Assembly: GCA_024362935.1 (NCBI GenBank)
Contig: JANCRA010000003.1
Coordinates: 42,221,291-42,285,290, forward strand
Direction: 5' to 3'
Length of the DNA stretch: 64,000 nucleotides
Origin: Setophaga petechia
Lineage: Eukaryota > Chordata > Aves > Passeriformes > Parulidae
Part shown: positions 23,280 to 36,540 of the stretch, one piece after another
Layout: each line of letters begins with the position of its first letter
How positions within the stretch are numbered: the first letter of the stretch is position 1
The notes under the pieces: model-generated
Database searches by the model: none
What the model was told of the DNA's origin: nothing
Seen by the model: the letters and a program-made list of their open reading frames with translations, nothing else
Made by a program: the position numbers and the translations under genes

Positions 23280-26200
23280 AGCCATTGCCCTTGCTCTGCT
23301 CATCTTGCATGGGCTTGCACATAGAGTATCTCCACCCCAGCAGTGCTTTCCTGGGATGACCAGGAAGACATCAGAGTAAACAGGAAACTGTCAGGCAAGC
23401 ATTGACAAGGTCATCTTATCTGTGACTTATTTAGGGAAGTGGGAATCAGAATCTGAAAGGAGGAGCATGCTGTGCTCAGCAATTGTAACCAAACGGGCAC
23501 CTGTAATCAATGAGAACAGCAGCCGGCACATCTCCAAGCCAGGGAAGATGCACACCACTGGCTATCACGCCTGTAGGGTAGGGCCTCCCCAAACCCACAT
23601 ATTTAGCCATCATCTCCTTTAATACAGATTCTTGGTAGCCCTTAATAATAGGAATAGCATTAATTATGAAAATGAAGAATACACCATTCTCTTCAGAGTT
23701 GGAGGGACAGGCAAAGTTTTCAGGCTCACAGAGGAGATGTGGGGTATAACTAAGAGAAGTGGGAAGGCAGCAGAGGCTGCAGTGATGCTCCATGGCAGGG
23801 GGCTGTGTGGCAGTCAGGAGGTCCAGGCATTTACCCCAGCCCTGCTGCTGACCCGAGCATGGATGGGATCCAGCTACATTTCACACAGCCAGATGCCTGT
23901 GCATCTCACAGAGCTGGAGCTGAGATCTGCCACGGGGCAAATTCCTGTCCCATGAGGGAGAGCATTATTAATCTAACTATCAACCTTGCAAACTCATCCT
24001 GGATCTCACAGGAGTTTTTACAGGCAATTGCTTGTAACAGGTCTCCCTCAGCAACTGCACACAACCTTTCTTATCACCTCTTGCTGCTGTTTGTACCTGA
24101 GCAACATGCTCGTCACCACCATCTGTCCCTGCTCATGGCAGTGTAAGCCCACTGCTCGGCCCATGTGGTGAACTGAACCCCAAAGGTGTTGTCTTTGCAA
24201 GGCTGGGGAGCATTAAATGTCACTGCTGCCACAGCCAGTGGAGGGGACTTGGAGAGCCAGGTGCAGCAGAGCTCTCGTTTGAGAGGAGCCCCTTGGCAGA
24301 GACCACTCTGCAGAGGAGACCCCCAGCTGAAAGAAGGGCAGGGTGAGAGCAGGGGAAGCTGTGTAGATTTGGTACAAATCCCACCAAACCCCTCTCAGGC
24401 AGCACAGCAGCTCCCTTACAGTCCCTGAGAGCCCTCTTTCTGCAGCATAATAATAATGGGGACTGTGGGCATCACTGGTGTCCAGATGAGCTCCTCCTGC
24501 ATCCGTCCAGTCAGAAGGGTCCCTGTGGATATACAAAGCAGTGCATTCAGAGGTTCTCTGATGCACACCAGCCACTAACTTGCACAAAAGATGAGGGAGC
24601 AGGGCCACCTCCTTACCTGCTTTTCATCTGCAAGGAGGCAATTCTTCCACCATTTAAAAATATCTCTCTGGTGGATTTTCCCTGGCACTTGCGAAGTTGC
24701 CAGGGAAGCTGAGTGCCACTTCTGTAGATTGCTCAAGCAGGTGCTGTGTGTAAAAGTGTCTTCTACATTAGAATAGCATCCTGCTTCCTTGCCTCCAGGC
24801 TCCTTGGGAAGGGCTCAGGCTTCCAGCTGATCTGGCAGACATTTGGGCTTCAAGAATTTCTGCTGATAATGTACAGCTTGCACCAGAGCAAACCCAGCCA
24901 GAGGAGCCCCAGGATTCCAGGGGTTGGGTACCTCTTCTCAGGCTCCTGGTAAGTGCTGCCCACCAAACAGATAATTGCATTACTGAACCCATAGTAGCTT
25001 TCTCTTCCACACCATCTTTTCAGCCCTACACAGAGCTGCTGAGAATAGCAAATAAAGAATATTTAGTTTTTACTTCCCTTGGACCTAGATCTGAGCTGAA
25101 CCGGGAGTCACAAAGGGGTTTCCTTGAGAACTGCCATCCTTTTCTTCTCCAAGCACTCTCCCTCCTCCTTCCAGGGATCTTTCTGCAAATAAATTGCAAC
25201 TGTAGCAGCAGCTGCAGCAGCTGCTGAAAGGAAGGCAAAAGGGGGAATGGATTCATCCTCCAGGAAAGAGAAAAACCTCTCTGCCTGTCTTTCAGGCTGT
25301 AAATGGTTAAGTGTTGGGAGAGATAGGAAGCAGCTCGGAGACTTGCCTAGAGAGCAGCAGAGGCACAAAATACGATTAAAAGAGCAAAATGACAGCTTGT
25401 CACTGGAGGGCTTCAGAAGCTAGAATAAATGATTAAAAAAATAGTATGTGGATCCATGAGGAAGTTCCCACAATGGCTGTGAGTGAAACCTTGACTCTCT
25501 GGCAGATGGAGGGGTTCCCAAATATTTTCATCTGCATTCCACTGCCCCCCTTTTCCTCCCTCCTGCTGGATGCAGTGACTGCAGTGGGTGCCCTTCAGAG
25601 AACCACGGGGGACAGAGAGCTTGGCTATGTTGAGAAATTACTCTCAGAGACAGAAGGAGAAGGGGAAATGCCAGGGTGTCACTCTCCCAGGGTCTGGGGA
25701 CCCATCAGCCATGGGGAGCACATGCAGTGGGGGGAGCTCGAGCAGTGTGGACCCTTCTCTCCGCTTGCCCTGTCCCCTGCAGGGGTGGGACAGCAGCTGG
25801 GATGCTCAGCCACTGCATCCCTCACACAAGGATGGCTGAGCCAAGGGACACCCACATACAGCACCTCCCTCTCTGCCACACCACCTCTGAGTTAGGGAAG
25901 AGCACAGAAAGGGATTTCATGGAGTTGTGCTGGAACTGGAAGGGAACCCAGGCCAATGGTCAACCTCTGGAGCTCCTGTTATGAGTCCCTGGGTGTTTTT
26001 CCACTCAGGTCCCCATGCCCTGAGCACCAAACAGCCCTGGGACCAGGCACACCAGTTACTTTCCTGATGCCACTCACCTTTGCACTGTAAGTGGGTGGAC
26101 ACACCTTGTTCTCTTGTCAAATGGTATATTAAATCCCATGGCAGGGCTCCTAGCAGGTTTAAGGAAATGAAGGACAGCATGGATGCTGCTGGAGTATAAC

Positions 26201-29200
26201 AAACATTTCTTGACCATACTTATAGTTACTCCAGTCCCAAAAAGCTGCTTTTTCTCCTTCTCCTTTGCAGGCAGCACAGCAGTTCCTGAGCCCCAGAACC
26301 TGTGCTAACACCAGGAGACTGCTTGGACACCCCTATTCCTGGGGTGACCCTTAGAGACTGTTTTGAATTCCCACCACAAGAACTTTAAGGTATGTTTCCC
26401 ACCTGCAGTTCAGTTAAGAGCCCACAAGCAAATTTTCTAAGTCCTCCAAGGCTTTTTTCCCTTTTTTTACCAAGTGCTTGCTTCTTTTGCAGATTTCTCT
26501 GGGGTTCTGGGGCAGCCACAGTGATGGACCCTGCATAGGAGGTGCTTTGACTCCCAACTTCTGCTTGCTGACCCTGCCAGGGCAGCTCTGTACTGTGATG
26601 GTGGGTGCTGCAGCCTAATTTTAGGGCTTCAGCACCCACAGTCAGGAGGCAAGGGCACAACACCAGGGCTCCCCAGGCCATGGGGCAGCCAAAAAGGAGT
26701 TTTTCTCCCTTTCACCCTCCATAAAGTGCTAGTTGTGCAAGGAGCTCAGGGCATGACGGGAGAGATCTTATGCCCAGGGACAAGAGCTTTCTTCCCCTTT
26801 CATTACAGGGCAAGTTTTCCCCTTGATCCTGTTAAAATCTCACATCTCACAGTCCTGTGGGTTGCCCACAGCATTCCCATGCCATGATGCCAGTTAGAGC
26901 AATAAACCCAAGACCCACTTGTGTCCTTTTTCTTCCAGCCTCACTTGCAGCAAGGGGATGGCAATGGGACAGAGACCTTGCCAGCAGCATCTCCACAGGC
27001 TCTGGGTTTCAGACCATTGATCTTTGGGTATGGCTGGGCTCTTTCAGATTGGTGTTAGGCAGGGCAGTGCAGTTTTCCCCCTCAGCTGGTTGGCAACTGC
27101 GTGCTCAGAAGTTCTACAGCCAGTGCAGGGCTCCTGGCCCTGGGCTGCTCTGATCAGGGTGAGATACAGCCTTGCCTGAGGCAATGTGTTTTCGAGCCTC
27201 TGCCTGCCAAGGTACAGGCTTCACAGAGCTGCCAGAGGAGAGACGTGGGAGGGGAGAGTGAGTTTGGTTTTCTTCTGAGCCAGCTCCAACTTTGGAAAAG
27301 TTGTGTCTACATTTCAAACCTGAAATCATCCCCTCCCCTTCTCCAGGGGCCTAGAGTGCCCCTGCATTAACCTCTCCCATGTCAGGTACCCCCCATAGGT
27401 TTTGAAACTTTAATGCCATAACCTGTTTGTCCTGTTTAAAGCACAGGGTAGGGCTGGGGAGCTGACAGACCCTGAGCAAGCTGTGCCTCCAGCTACCCTG
27501 CATCCTCATGCCTCAGCAGGGAAGAAAGAGGGGGGAAATAACTCCTAGAGCCTCTACATTTTGCTGTCTCAGGGTGGAATCTCCCCCCTCAAAAATAGCA
27601 TCAAAAAGAGCACAATGGTATTTGGATGCAGGTCTTGCTCTGAGAGGGCTCAGTGGTGTGTTTAGCAGTGTGTTCACCTGAGGGCTTTGCCCCCAGACCT
27701 CAGCCCATATGTGAAGGCTGCTCACAGCAATCCCTCAGATGAAAAGGCTCCTTCCCTATCTCCACAATAAGTCTGGCATCTCTCATCCTGACCCATGTCA
27801 GCAGCTCATGCACACAAAGCTGCAGGGCTGTGGGTGCTCTGGCGTATCTGCAGCCCAGCTGCTCAGCACTGGCACACCTGACTGGGCACAGTGCAGCCCA
27901 GCAGCAGGGCTGGATACAGAAAATGCCCTTCTTGCTTCATCATCTGTCTCTGCATGCCCCTGCCACTGCTCTCCCTCAGACAGACCCCAAGGAAGACCTT
28001 ACAGCAGACAACGGCAGCACAGCAGGAGCACACACATTGTTGGGGAGCACCACTGTTCACTCAAACACACCCAGGGAACACTCACTGCTTCCATAAGCCC
28101 TCCTTGATGCAGTTGTGGCATGGCTAATGAGAGAAGTGGGCTATGGTGCTCTTGGCATCCATAAGATAAATAGTCAAGAGAGAGATAAATCACATTTTTA
28201 ATATCAGTGGTGCTTTGTCCAGCACAGGCTTTTCTGGGATTTCTGTTACTCAGGATCTCTGAGATTTCTGATGCAACTTGAAGAAAGGATGGGGCTTCAA
28301 AACTTTGTTAATAGAACAGAATTTTCATTCTAACATAGTCAAGACTACTTTCAAATACTTGAGGTCCTATATATTTGCAATACATTTGTAGAAATAAGAG
28401 ATTTATGTTTTGTTCTGTTCTTTAATGGTGAAGAGGGGGGCTGTGTATTGTTTGGTGCCTGAATGTGATAAAGCCTGTGCCAGGCACCAAGATTAATGCA
28501 GTTGGGAGTGGGCCAGCACTGACTGAACCCCAGGACATTGTCTGGGTATCCAGGATTTGGTAAGGTCACAGGTGAGGTCAGGTGTACTTCCCTGCCTGTT
28601 TGCAGGTCAGTCAAGACCCGACCCGAACTTGGTATGAGTAAGATGTCTGAGCAGTTGGCCAGAAAATGCTTTAAAACCCACTTGAAGTGGCAGTGGGCAG
28701 ATGCCCATTACCACACCTTGTTTTCTCCAGTGAGCCCCTATGACTCCTTTTGGAAATGTGTTTTTAGGCCAAGAGCAGATATGAAAGTCCTTTGGCACAG
28801 ATGCAGGCACGTAGAGACGTGAAGTCCTCGGACCTGGCACCTCCTGAGGAGGCAGCTTATATGGCTTGGTGGCTCAGCATGTGCTCCAAATGGTGCCAAG
28901 CACCTTGGCCATTTGGAAGTGACAAACAGAAAGCCAAGCGCTGCTGCCACCTGACAGGAAACATCTGCAATCAGTGAATCATAAAGCAAGCCCGTCATGG
29001 TTTATCCTTTTTTTTTTTGTTTCTAATGACAAAAATAAAGTGATAAGTTCACTTTGAAACTCCTTTAGTGCCTAGGAACTTAAAACAAGCTGGTTTATAC
29101 CCTCCACCCCCCCACTCCCCACTCTGATATCTCTGCTTGCAGGTGGCAGAGGCAGGCTCAGCCTGATAAGATTACTGATAGGGGGGCAATGCCGCACAGA

Positions 29201-32037
29201 GCAAATGTGCTCATTAAGCAGGAATCTTAAGAAGCCGGGGATATTTGCCTAATGCCCTCCTCCTCCCCATTCTCTCGGGACCAGGCAGTAGCTGGTCGAA
29301 CAGGAGGGGGAGCAGAGGGGCTGGGGCAGAGCCGGGCTGCCCCAGCATGGCCAAAACTCAAGCAAGCACAAAGGGAAGCAGGACTCAGCTGATCCCTTGC
29401 CATAGGGATTGCAGCCAGGCTGGACTTGGGTCCCTAAAGGTACTCAGGGCTGTCTGGTGAGCCGAGGTGAGCAGTTACACCACACTGCCCTTGGCATAGC
29501 ACCCCAGAAGACACCAGTGCAGAGTGCCTCCAGATTTGGTGTCATCGCGGCTTATGCAGCGCAATAACTTGCCCTGGCTTAGCACGTGATAAACGTCTTA
29601 GTCATGGGACCAAAGACAGGGAACAGGCCTGCAACAAGCACAGCTCTGTTCCACCTTTATTTGAAGACCAGTTGTTAAGCAACCCATTTTTGTCGGCCTT
29701 TTTAGTGGTTTAGCGGTTACACCAGACATGTTTCGCTCTTGCCTTTTTCTTTTCAGGAGGGGATAAAACTGTCACAGTGAAAGGAAGTAAGTTCCTCAAA
29801 CGGATTTCTCTCTGTTTTCTGCTTTTTGGCCAAGCATTTCCATACGCCTGAATTCAGAACTTCCTTCTTCCTTATTTATTCTCAATTAAAATAAAAGCAA
29901 CAGCTGTTTGCCATGATGGAAATAAGAGGGGGAGGCACAAAATGATGCCCATCATGGATGGGGCATCCTCTCCCTCACCTAGCAGGTGAGACAGCCAGGG
30001 ACACCAGGGCTCAGGGGCTGCTCTCCTTTGGTCAGTTTGAAGTTTTACACGTCATTGAAGAGATATAGCCCTAAAGAGTACAAATCTGGAGTGCTTCAGC
30101 CAAGATAAAACAATTACAGGGAGAACAGCATCATGTTAGAAAGGGCACAGATTTGGGAAACCCAGAGTCCTTAATGAAAGAGGATTTCTCATGTTTCCAT
30201 GAATTTATTTGCTACCCAGCAGCAGTAACAACACCAAGAAAGAAATGCCTGGAAACTCAAAGTGGGACTGCTGCAGTTGAGTATATTTATAACTTGGTTT
30301 GATTACATTTCTCAGCTTGACTCTAAACTTCCTTTGGGAACTTACCAAAAAGTAAGGACAGGACCCAATCTCCATAGCCTCACCTGTCTCCATGCAGTGT
30401 GTCCCCTCTCTGGCACAGCCTTCTCTCACCACATCTCATCTGTCAGCTCTATGGCAATTACTTAGGGCAAAAGATAACATGCAAACACCTAATTAGTATT
30501 CAAAGTGCCCGGCAATATCAGCTCATGTAACCACTATATAACAAAGCACAGAGACCACAGATCTCAGCCCGTGGCCCAGCTCTGTGACTTGCCCAGGGAA
30601 GCAATATCAGATGTAAACACAAAAGCTGCACGATCTCTTTTGCATGTTAACCGACTGGGCTGGGCAATCAAGGACAGGAGCACTGCCTTGGTCTCACTGG
30701 GCCTCCTGATTTGCTCCTGTGGCCCATACTTGGAAATGTTTCACCTCTGTCTCCTCCAGGCATAGACTTACAGTGGTTCAGGTACTTCTCCTTCACCTGC
30801 ACAATCAAACCTACCAAGGGTTTCCCCATCACTGATCCCCCACTGCAATGCACTGCCTGGTGCTTTGCAAAACCCACCTCCAGCAGCAAGACATGGCCTG
30901 AGTGGACAGGAGGGAGATTTCACAGAGCTCTTACCAAAAAAAAGTGGCACCTCTTTATGTGCCATGCTGAGGAGTGCACAGCTGAGTTGCAGGGTGAAAA
31001 GGGAAGGTGTCATCTAACACAACAAAACCCTGCCAAGATGTGAACAGGGAGGGATGTATGGAAGCAGAGAGTGCAGGTGAAGGATGGAAAAGGGGTTGAT
31101 GCGGCCTGGAGAGATGAAGGACAGGACTGAGGTGGGCAGGGGAGCACAGGCCATAGGGAGCTAAGGGAAGGATGAATGGCACAGACCGACTCCTTCCCTT
31201 GTTAGAGCCTTAATTTCTGCGTTTGCACACCGGGGCTGCTGAGAGAGGTGGTGTGTCTCCTGCAGCAGCACAGATGTGGCAAAGAGCCCCGCAGAATCAG
31301 ACCCTTTTTGCTTAAATGAGCAGTGCGCTGGCCATAAACAGGGTATCGGTCTGGCCCTTCTAGAAAACAAACAAAAAACCACCCCAAGTGAAACTCACTG
31401 ACATTCCAGAAATAACAAATCTGCATCCCTCAGTGTCTAAATCACCCAGGCGGCGGCTCAAGCTGGAACACGCTGGCTGGTTTCTGCCCCGTGCCGCGCT
31501 TTAGCCAACTCTCCGCAGCAAACCGAGAGCCTCGGCTCCTCCTCCCGGGCCGGCAATAGAGAAAGACACCCTAAATTACTGCAAGCAGGAGAAGTCTTGC
31601 TCAAGGCTGTGCGGTGCCTCAGCGGGGATCCGTGTAAAGCAGCCGGCGTGAGAGGACGTGACACGACCTGCCGCAGGAATTGTACTGAAACTCGGAGCGT
31701 GTCAGAGCAGGAGAGCATCGGAGCAATGACTGATGAAGATTAGCCTAGATAGCGAGGAGGAATGGTATGTCAAAGAAGGAGGGGGGAAACGATATGGCTA
31801 GAGGGAAGGGAAGGCAGGGTGGAGCCAGGATTCGGGCTGGTGCCCTGCCAAGGTACATATATGTTAATTGAGCAATCCTGCTCCTCCGCTTCCCTGGCAG
31901 GCAACAAAAGGCGTGCACACCTCTGTGGAAAGGATGCATGGGGAATGCTCCACCGGCAGCACGGAGCTGGTCCCCGGCAAAGCCCGCACCAGACAGGTGC
32001 CCCCTGCCAGTACTGCCAAACCATAGGGGAGCTACCC
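23280..32037. other. Intergenic DNA; no gene recognised
   Basis: No coding gene, rRNA or tRNA is recognised across 8.8 kb. The part around 29140-29790 keeps scattered CpGs within an AT-balanced sequence and looks more constrained than its surroundings. 31440-31720 is a small CpG cluster. The longest frames (130-150 codons near 24213-24608 and 25446-25895) have no recognisable similarity. Confidence 0.55.
31440..31720. promoter_or_regulatory. Small CpG cluster
   Basis: CpGs are clustered here (ggcggcggctcaag, gtgccgcgc, cctcccgggccggc, acgtgacacgacc) in otherwise CpG-poor DNA. I found no transcript start motif or gene. It may be an unmethylated regulatory element or a decayed island. Confidence 0.35.
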
Positions 32038-32170
32038 GGAATAAAATAAAATTAAAATAAAATAACACAAAATACAATACAATAAAATAGAGTAAATAAA
32101 TAAAAAAATAAAATAAAATAAAATAAAATAAAATAAAAATAAAATTAAATTAAATAAATAAAATAAAATC
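32038..32170. repeat. (TAAAA)n low-complexity repeat
   Basis: About 130 bp is composed almost only of A and T, dominated by ataaa and aaaat units. It is irregular at both ends and regular (pentamer) at about 32106-32140. Homology to a specific transposon tail cannot be shown. Confidence 0.9.
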
Positions 32171-32676
32171 CCTAAAAAGGCTGGTAGGCCAATGGCAGAT
32201 GTGTAGGAGAAGGATTAACCAGCCACTTATGGCAGGACAGAGGTGGAAGGGTCCACAGGGATTTTAGGGTTGTTGAGGATGAGGAAGCTGGCCAAAAACT
32301 CCTACTGCAGCAAGGAGAAGCTGGCTGCTGCCTCAGCAAGGGCCACTGTTTCACCCAGACACCTTTACAGCCTCGAAGACAGAGCTGTGTGGCCACTGTC
32401 TCCACCACCACCATGCAGCAGAACCCTGCCATCCTCTTCCCTGCTGGCCTTCAGCCCTGGGGCTGCTGCCTCTGCTTATGAGTTTTGGATCTCCAGGCTG
32501 ATATCTGCACCAAGCAATGGGAATAACTGGGATTTCCTGGCACAGAAGAGAAACTTGGGAATCTGCCCTCTCTGAAGAGCTGTGCTCTGCTGCACCAGCA
32601 GGCATAAGGACTATGGCCACTCCATTGCAGCTTAACTCAGCAGGCTGCAGAGCTCCTCTTGTGAACCCTTCTCTGA

Positions 32677-32738
32677 GGAAAAGGAAAAGGAAAAGGAAAA
32701 GGAAAAGGAAAAGGAAAAGGAAAAGGAAAAGGAAAAGG
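32677..32738 (+). repeat. (GGAAAA)n hexamer microsatellite
   Basis: About ten nearly perfect copies of a purine-only hexamer lie just upstream of a CR1 fragment. Both strands stay open in frame across it, producing Lys-Arg or Phe-Pro chains that are not real proteins. The pure purine/pyrimidine asymmetry could allow triplex (H-DNA) structure. Confidence 0.93.
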
Positions 32739-32756
32739 GCAAGGCAAGACAAGGCA

Positions 32757-32972
32757 AGGAAAGATGTGAGGAAGGATTTTACTGTGCAGATGAGTGCACA
32801 CTGGAACAAATTTCCCAGAGTATTTGTGGAGTCTCACTGGAGATTCAAGACCATCTGGACACAATCCTGTGCCACAAGCTCCTGGATGGCCCTGCCTGAA
32901 CAGGGAGGTTGGACCTGATGACCCACTGTGGCCCCTTCCAACCTGACCTATTCTGGGATTCTGTGAAAGCCT
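32757..32972 (+). mobile_element. CR1 LINE 3' terminal fragment (diverged subfamily)
   Basis: The sense strand runs gtgaggaaggattttactgt, cacactggaacaaatttccc, tttgtggagtctc, gagattcaagaccatctgga, gatggccctgcctgaacagg, gaggttggacctgatgaccc, ccccttccaacctgacctat, ttctgggattctgtga. This is the CR1 3' end, including the final gattctgtga-type terminus. It differs from the copy at 22885-23275 and seems to belong to another subfamily. It is 5'-truncated, and the (GGAAAA)n tract lies directly ahead of it. Confidence 0.88.
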
Positions 32973-32979
32973 AGGCAAG

Positions 32980-35362
32980 GACAGAGACTCATGGTCTAAA
33001 GTTGGGTTTTTATGAAGCCCAGCAGAAGCCACTGCAATCACTGATGCTCCCCCACTCTACAAATCATCTCAACAGCCACCCAGACTCATAAGTCAGCACA
33101 TAACAAAGAGTGAAGGAAGTCTTCATAACTTCTGTGTCCTTCCACATACTCAAGCCTTCCTTGAAAGGTATTTTTTCCTAATTGTCATGGCTTGAGCAGG
33201 TCTTTCCATGGCCACTAAGGGTGCTGAGTGCATGGGAGGAGGGTTTCAGAGCAGCACAGCACCTCTCTCACAAAGCTGCAGATCTGGTGCCCTTTGGTAC
33301 CCAGGCTGTCCTCCAAGAAGGAGGATCATGAATGTCCCCAGAGATGGCTGAGGTCTAGGGCTGTCCTTGAGAGCTGTCATAACACATGAGTCGAGTCTCC
33401 TTTACACACACACTGGCTTTTGTTGCTGTTGGTATTCTTAGTTTTGTTTTCTTATAGCAAATCCTGATGGCACGATTCGGAGGGCAGGAAACTCTCCCTC
33501 CTCTGAGCCAGTGAAGAAAAGTGTATTAATTCTCTGTGCTGCCTGCCTGCAGCCCACACATCACAGATGATCCTTTCTGATGGAAACCCAGGACTGCAGG
33601 CCATGGAGCCACCCTGGGCAAGACCTTGTGTTGAGAAGCAGTGCAGCCTACAGGAGGAGTGGGGCTGGGGCCAGCCAGTGGGTTGGTTAGCACAGCAATA
33701 ATCCCTGGGGCCACTGCTGCTCCATCAGGGAAACATGCTGCGAAGCACAAATTAATCCCAAGTAGAAGAGATTCGGGTGGCAGCTCCCTTTCCTTCCTCC
33801 CAGAGATTTCTGCTGGTGTCTGCAAGCTGTAAGCAGCTCTTAAGAGCTCTTACCAAATAGGAAGCACTTGTACCTCTCCACACAAGTATATATTCCAGAC
33901 AAGAGGTGCGCAGGGCTCTGGGAGTCTTGCTGCATTTCCGTGCTGCTGGGAAGCACTGGGACAGGTTTCAAGGAGAGAAGCTGCATCAGGCTCATTTCCA
34001 GCTCTGTTGTTTGCCCTTGCCTAAGGAGGGCTAAAATACAAATAGGGCACCCAGAAATAAGGCATCTGTAGGTTTACCCTCCTCCATTCCTAGAAACAGT
34101 GCCAATCTCCACTTCTGCCTGGCACTGGGAGGGTGAAATGCATACCACATGGCAGCAGAGCTATCTGAGACAAAGGTGTCCTGAGCTGGCAGCCCTCTGA
34201 GTGCAGTGAGAGTGATGGGTCTTTAGCCCTGTCTCTCTAGCTGGACAATATGTGACCAGCCAGTATGTGACACTGCTGGCTGTCAGGCACAGGCTGCACA
34301 GGGCCACTGGCACCCTCTCAGCTAGCCCAGGTCCACCAGAGCAACATCGGCCGTGACTCACATGCAGCACTCCTGCTGTCCTTTCATCAAAGCACTGGGA
34401 TCTGTGACATCCAGGCAAGCCAAAAGACACCTTTTGACAATTGCATTGCAATGGTTGGGGCTGTCAGCAGGTCATCTGTTGGTCACAACACATGACAGGT
34501 TTCAGTGAACACCACTACCTCCTCCCTCTCTGAAACAGCCACCATTAGACATTGCTGACACCCAGCATTTGCATGGATTTGATTATGTGGCAAAGTAAAC
34601 TGGAGCCTTTCTGTTAAGAAGCCCGGGGCAGAGCATCTCATTTGCCTCTCCTCTTGTTCACTTCCTGCCTGTGTGCAAACTAAATTTGAGTGATGGTGTG
34701 GCAAAAGGCACCCTTGGCAAGGCAGAGCCCAGGAGGAGCACAAAGCAGGGGAAATCACAGGTTTGCCATTTCTTCACTGCAGTGTGCTGTGTTCAGGCTC
34801 CTTGGGGTGTGCAAGGCAGCAGGCAGGCCAGGTTCACAGGATCTCTGCCCAGACACCAGCATTTCTACACCCTCCTGACCCAAAAGCAAAATGGTAGTGA
34901 TGACTTGCCAAGAAATAATTGCATGAATTTTCATGAGCCTGGTTTTCTTTCCACTCTCGCCTATGTCCACTGTTTGACCCTTGGGGAAAAGGCATAAATG
35001 AAGATCCCTCAGACAGTTCTGTCACACTGATGGATCTATTTTGCCATTTGAATGCACAAGGGAATTGATGCTTTCACATTAATGGGGTGAAATATGCTCT
35101 GTTCCTTGAAGTCTGAGGCAAGAGCAGAGCCTCTGAGCTTTCTCCTTTCAATAGCTACAAAATGCCAGGAGAAAGTGGAACTGACCCTCAATGCAAATTA
35201 TGTGATACTGGTAAAACAGGAACACTTCAACCAGAAAGGTTGTAGCTCTAAGCAGCACAGAGGCTTGTTTGCTGTGAGGAAAGCATGAATATGAGAAATC
35301 AGGTGTAGTGCTTAGGGCTCTACTTAGGTCCTACACCAGCTCTGCTTTCACTGAACCGCTGA

Positions 35363-35406
<44 letters not shown>

Positions 35407-36330
35407 CTTTTCTTGCTCTTTTGTTCTCAGCTGAGATGAACAACAACAAATGGTCATAAACCAGCAAGACAGCAAGGGAGAAGGAGAGAGGACATGCATG
35501 CTCCTGGTGGTCAAATAGTGTTACCACGAAGGAAGGTGCAAAAGGCACTGCCACAAACCTGGTGAGAGGGAACTCACATGCTGGGACCTGTTCAGGCTTA
35601 GAGAGTTGTTTGTAGCATGTGTGTCATTATCAGCCCCATGTGTCCCATAAAGAGAGAAACAGCATGGAGCAGAATGCTAGCAGGTCACAACTGCAGGCTG
35701 AGAGGGAACACAGCAGGACAAATGACAATCATCCTCATCCAGGGACCGAACATCCACACAGCAAGTGCAGCAGAGACAGAGATGCAGTGAGTGAGCCATT
35801 GGATTTCTCAGTAAAGTAACATCATCAAAACTATACAAAGCTGGGCTTCAAAGGATAACTTGAAGTGGCACCAGACTTTGGGCAGCTGAAACATGTACTG
35901 TTCAAGAAACATGGGTAGTGTGTGCACAGGGCCCAGTGCTTGCTGCACAGCTCTCCTTAGGGATGTGCATGTTTTGGGCCCACATCTGAGGCACCTGTTT
36001 CTGAAGACATAGCCCCAGGGCTTAATTTTATAGCTACCTTCAGTGATAACCAGTACATCCAAGCAGGCAAAGAATGCAGTTACACACGTGGCCAGCTGCA
36101 AGCAGAGCAATAGCTCATGAAATCTTTCATACTTTGCAAACAGAGACCAACCTTATCATCTCTGTTAGCATATAAAAAACAGCCAAGGCAGGGCAAGGTG
36201 GATTGAAGTTCCACAGGCTGTGCAGAAATCAGTGGTGTGCAGTGGTACCCTGGGCGCAGCCTCTGGGTACACCAGGGACCTGTGCACAAAAGAGGTCTCA
36301 GGAGCCACAGAGGACTGGGTTTTTCCCTGG
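32980..36330. other. Intergenic DNA; no gene recognised
   Basis: No gene or RNA was recognised. The stretch holds a (CA)n microsatellite and ordinary intergenic sequence. Open frames of 60-110 codons are chance. Confidence 0.55.
35366..35403. repeat. (CA)19 dinucleotide microsatellite
   Basis: An uninterrupted CA run of 38 bases. Perfect arrays of this length are usually polymorphic in populations. Confidence 0.97.
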
Positions 36331-36338
36331 GCACCTGC

Positions 36339-36540
36339 TGTGGTTTAACCTCAGCTGGAATATGAGCACTACAGAGCTGCTCACTTACTCCCCAAACCAG
36401 TGGGATGGGAGGAAGAGAACTGGAAGTGTAAAGTGAGAAAACTCCTGGGCTAGAATAAGAACAGCTTAATAATGGACCCAAAATATAACAATAATAATAC
36501 TAAATTGTAATAAAATGAAAATAATAATAATAGAGAGAAA
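36339..36540 (-). mobile_element. Endogenous retrovirus LTR fragment (3' end, degraded)
   Basis: On the plus strand the sequence opens TGTGGTTTAACCTCAGCTGG, then runs through gagcactacagagctgctca, cagtgggatgggaggaagag and gtgagaaaactcctgggcta to cagcttaataatgg. I recognise this as the reverse complement of the R/U5 end of an LTR family widespread in non-galliform birds, whose sense strand ends in ggttaaaccaca. The element is therefore on the minus strand, with its outer end at 36339 and its 5' part missing. After about 36480 the match fades into AAT-rich sequence. No viral coding region is attached. Confidence 0.7.

Noticed and set aside
32517..33041. Frames encoding long Lys-Arg or Phe-Pro chains
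   Set aside because: They are translations of the (GGAAAA)n microsatellite running into CR1 sequence.
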